From Microbacterium maritypicum MF109 (GTDB lineage: Bacteria > Actinomycetota > Actinomycetes > Actinomycetales > Microbacteriaceae), in assembly GCF_000455825.1 (NCBI RefSeq), contig NZ_ATAO01000135.1, positions 35,572 to 99,571 of the forward strand: a stretch of DNA of 64,000 nucleotides. The letters are read 5' to 3'. Position 1 is the stretch's first letter, and each line of letters begins with the position of its first letter. Below are positions 62,845-64,000 of this stretch, one piece after another. The position numbers and the translations under genes are program-made. The notes under the pieces are model-generated. The model had not been told where the DNA came from. It was given only the letters and a program-made list of their open reading frames with translations, and made no database searches.

Positions 62845-64000
62845 ATGAGTGTCACCATGACGGCACCGAATCCACCGGCGGACGACCTCTCCGATTTCGC
62901 TGAACTGATGTCCCACGAGCAGGAGTTCCTCTCCCCCCGTGATCGGATCGATCCGGAGGTGCGCCGAAAGCGCAGGCGGCGGGGGCTCATCATCACCGGC
63001 GCCTGCATCTTCGTGCTGCTGGCTGCCGCCGGTGTCTACATCGGGTGGGCGCTCACCGCGCCCGTGGATCCGCCGGCGGTGACCACGCAGACACCGCAGG
63101 TCCCGGCCGTCGATGCGGCGTCGATCGCCACGCCACCGGCGGGTGCGTCAGCGATCAGCATCGCCGGCGCGGACGCCTATCTGGGCGAGGGGGCGAGTGG
63201 CATCTGGTCGTCGAGCGGGACCGGCGAACCCCTGCCCATCGCGAGCATCACCAAGCTCATCACCGCACTCGTCATCCTCGACGCGTCGCCGCTCGCCTCC
63301 GTCGATGACCCCGGTCCCACCATCACGTTCGGCAAGGCCGACCACGACCTCTACGACCGGTACTACGTGCAGGGCGCCACGATCGCGCCGATGCCCACCG
63401 GCACGTCGATGTCGCTGCGCGATGCCCTGGCGGCCATGCTGATCCCCTCGGCGAGCAACTATGCCGAGGCGCTGTCGTCGCACGTCTTCGGGTCGCAGAG
63501 CGCGTTCCTGGGCGCGACGCGGGATTGGCTCGCCGCCCAGGGGCTGACCGGCACGACCATCACCGAACCCACCGGCATCAGCCCGCGCAACACGAGCACG
63601 CCTGTCGATCTCGTGGCCATCGGAAAGCTCGCCGCCGCGAACCCGGTGATCGCCCAGATCGTCGCCACCCCCTCGATCACGCTCCCCGGAGCGGGCCTGC
63701 TCTACAACACCAACGGCCTTCTCGGCACCAGCGGGATCACGGGACTGAAGACCGGCACCCTCGGCGAAGGCACCTACAGCCTGCTGTACACGGCCACCCT
63801 CGTCGTGGGCACCACCGATCCGCTGGCCGTGACCGGCGTGATCCTCGGTGGGTCGTCACGCGATTCGGTGAACGCCGGTGTGCTCGCCGCCCTGGACGGT
63901 GTCCGCTCCGGCTTCCACGAGGTGCCCGTCGCCACCCCCGACCAGGAGGTCGGGACGATCTCGACGCCGTGGGGCTCCTCCGCCCGCCTGGTCATCGGCG
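62845..64000 (+). CDS. D-alanyl-D-alanine carboxypeptidase-like protein, membrane-anchored (cut by window edge)
   Basis: An open frame of 385 codons to the window end. A basic cytosolic tail and one membrane helix (about 47-69) precede a penicillin-binding transpeptidase-like domain: SxxK as IASITKLIT (Ser134, Lys137) and KTGT in GLKTGTLGEGTY. The SxN motif reads PSASNYAEAL, with Ser where Asn is usual and Asn one place later. It resembles low-molecular-weight PBPs that trim peptidoglycan stem peptides. ATG 62845 was chosen with GGGGTCGG upstream; ATG 62857 is possible. The C-terminus is missing. Confidence 0.85.
   Translation, partial: MSVTMTAPNPPADDLSDFAELMSHEQEFLSPRDRIDPEVRRKRRRRGLIITGACIFVLLAAAGVYIGWALTAPVDPPAVTTQTPQVPAVDAASIATPPAGASAISIAGADAYLGEGASGIWSSSGTGEPLPIASITKLITALVILDASPLASVDDPGPTITFGKADHDLYDRYYVQGATIAPMPTGTSMSLRDALAAMLIPSASNYAEALSSHVFGSQSAFLGATRDWLAAQGLTGTTITEPTGISPRNTSTPVDLVAIGKLAAANPVIAQIVATPSITLPGAGLLYNTNGLLGTSGITGLKTGTLGEGTYSLLYTATLVVGTTDPLAVTGVILGGSSRDSVNAGVLAALDGVRSGFHEVPVATPDQEVGTISTPWGSSARLVIG

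Overview
The window is about 64 kb of high-GC (roughly 68-70 %) chromosomal DNA from an actinobacterium, most likely Microbacterium or a close relative in the Microbacteriaceae. The reasons are overall coding style, many leaderless genes with a TANNNT box six bases before the start codon, a palindromic CebR-type operator (TGGGAGCGCTCCCA) in front of a cellobiose operon, and the mix of LacI, PadR, TetR and GntR regulators beside sugar transporters. I see 65 protein-coding genes, one of them cut by each window edge. I see no rRNA, tRNA, CRISPR array, insertion sequence or prophage. No gene-free stretch exceeds 300 bases; the longest are 5602-5864, 14480-14701, 23115-23349, 33701-33915 and 36805-37031, and most of these hold repeats or promoters.

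Layout. 1-3097: end of a DeoR-linked sugar ABC operon (ATPase and lipoprotein) and a divergent BtpA-like gene. 3188-7651: SCP-like protein, CoA-type Nudix hydrolase, purD, and an HxlR regulator coupled to an MFS transporter. 7806-16030: amino-acid ABC transporter with a fused binding protein/permease, two acetyltransferases, a PadR-controlled multidrug MFS pump, purC and a nucleobase permease. 16115-23114: a 5-oxoproline (pxp/ycs-kip type) operon that also encodes a biotin carboxylase-biotin carrier fusion, with a divergent GntR regulator. 23350-26955: secreted metalloprotease, then a TetR regulator divergent from a DUF1266/membrane protein pair. 27076-33031: complete cellobiose operon cebEFG-bglC-cebR. 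33167-34868: apt, purS, purQ. 34920-39796: secreted six-hairpin glycosidase-like protein, DUF1761 protein, GH13 alpha-glucosidase and its LacI regulator. 39793-41984: a persulfide-type locus (CoA-disulfide reductase/rhodanese, small Cys-rich protein, CstR-like sensor). 41998-45411: a SoxR locus in which ferredoxin, ferredoxin reductase, flavin reductase and superoxide dismutase form one operon behind a SoxR box. 45476-55524: DUF1254 protein and a second, peptide-class oligosaccharide importer with a GH3 beta-glucosidase and a TetR regulator. 55578-58433: M20 amidohydrolase, an orphan RHH antitoxin, acetyltransferase, kinase. 58442-62700: moaA and a molybdate operon headed by an HTH-TOBE regulator. 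62845-64000: start of a membrane-anchored D,D-carboxypeptidase.

How it fits together. Two beta-glucoside routes and one alpha-glucoside route suggest life on plant-derived saccharides. Two redox circuits sit side by side, one apparently for reactive sulfur species and one for redox-cycling compounds. The most unusual structure is a family of intergenic repeats. Five copies carry a palindromic TGCA-centred hexamer placed three or four times at a fixed 19/28/19-base spacing. The sequences have diverged but the geometry is conserved, and three copies directly follow purine genes (purD, purC, apt). A second family of long perfect hairpins occurs twice.
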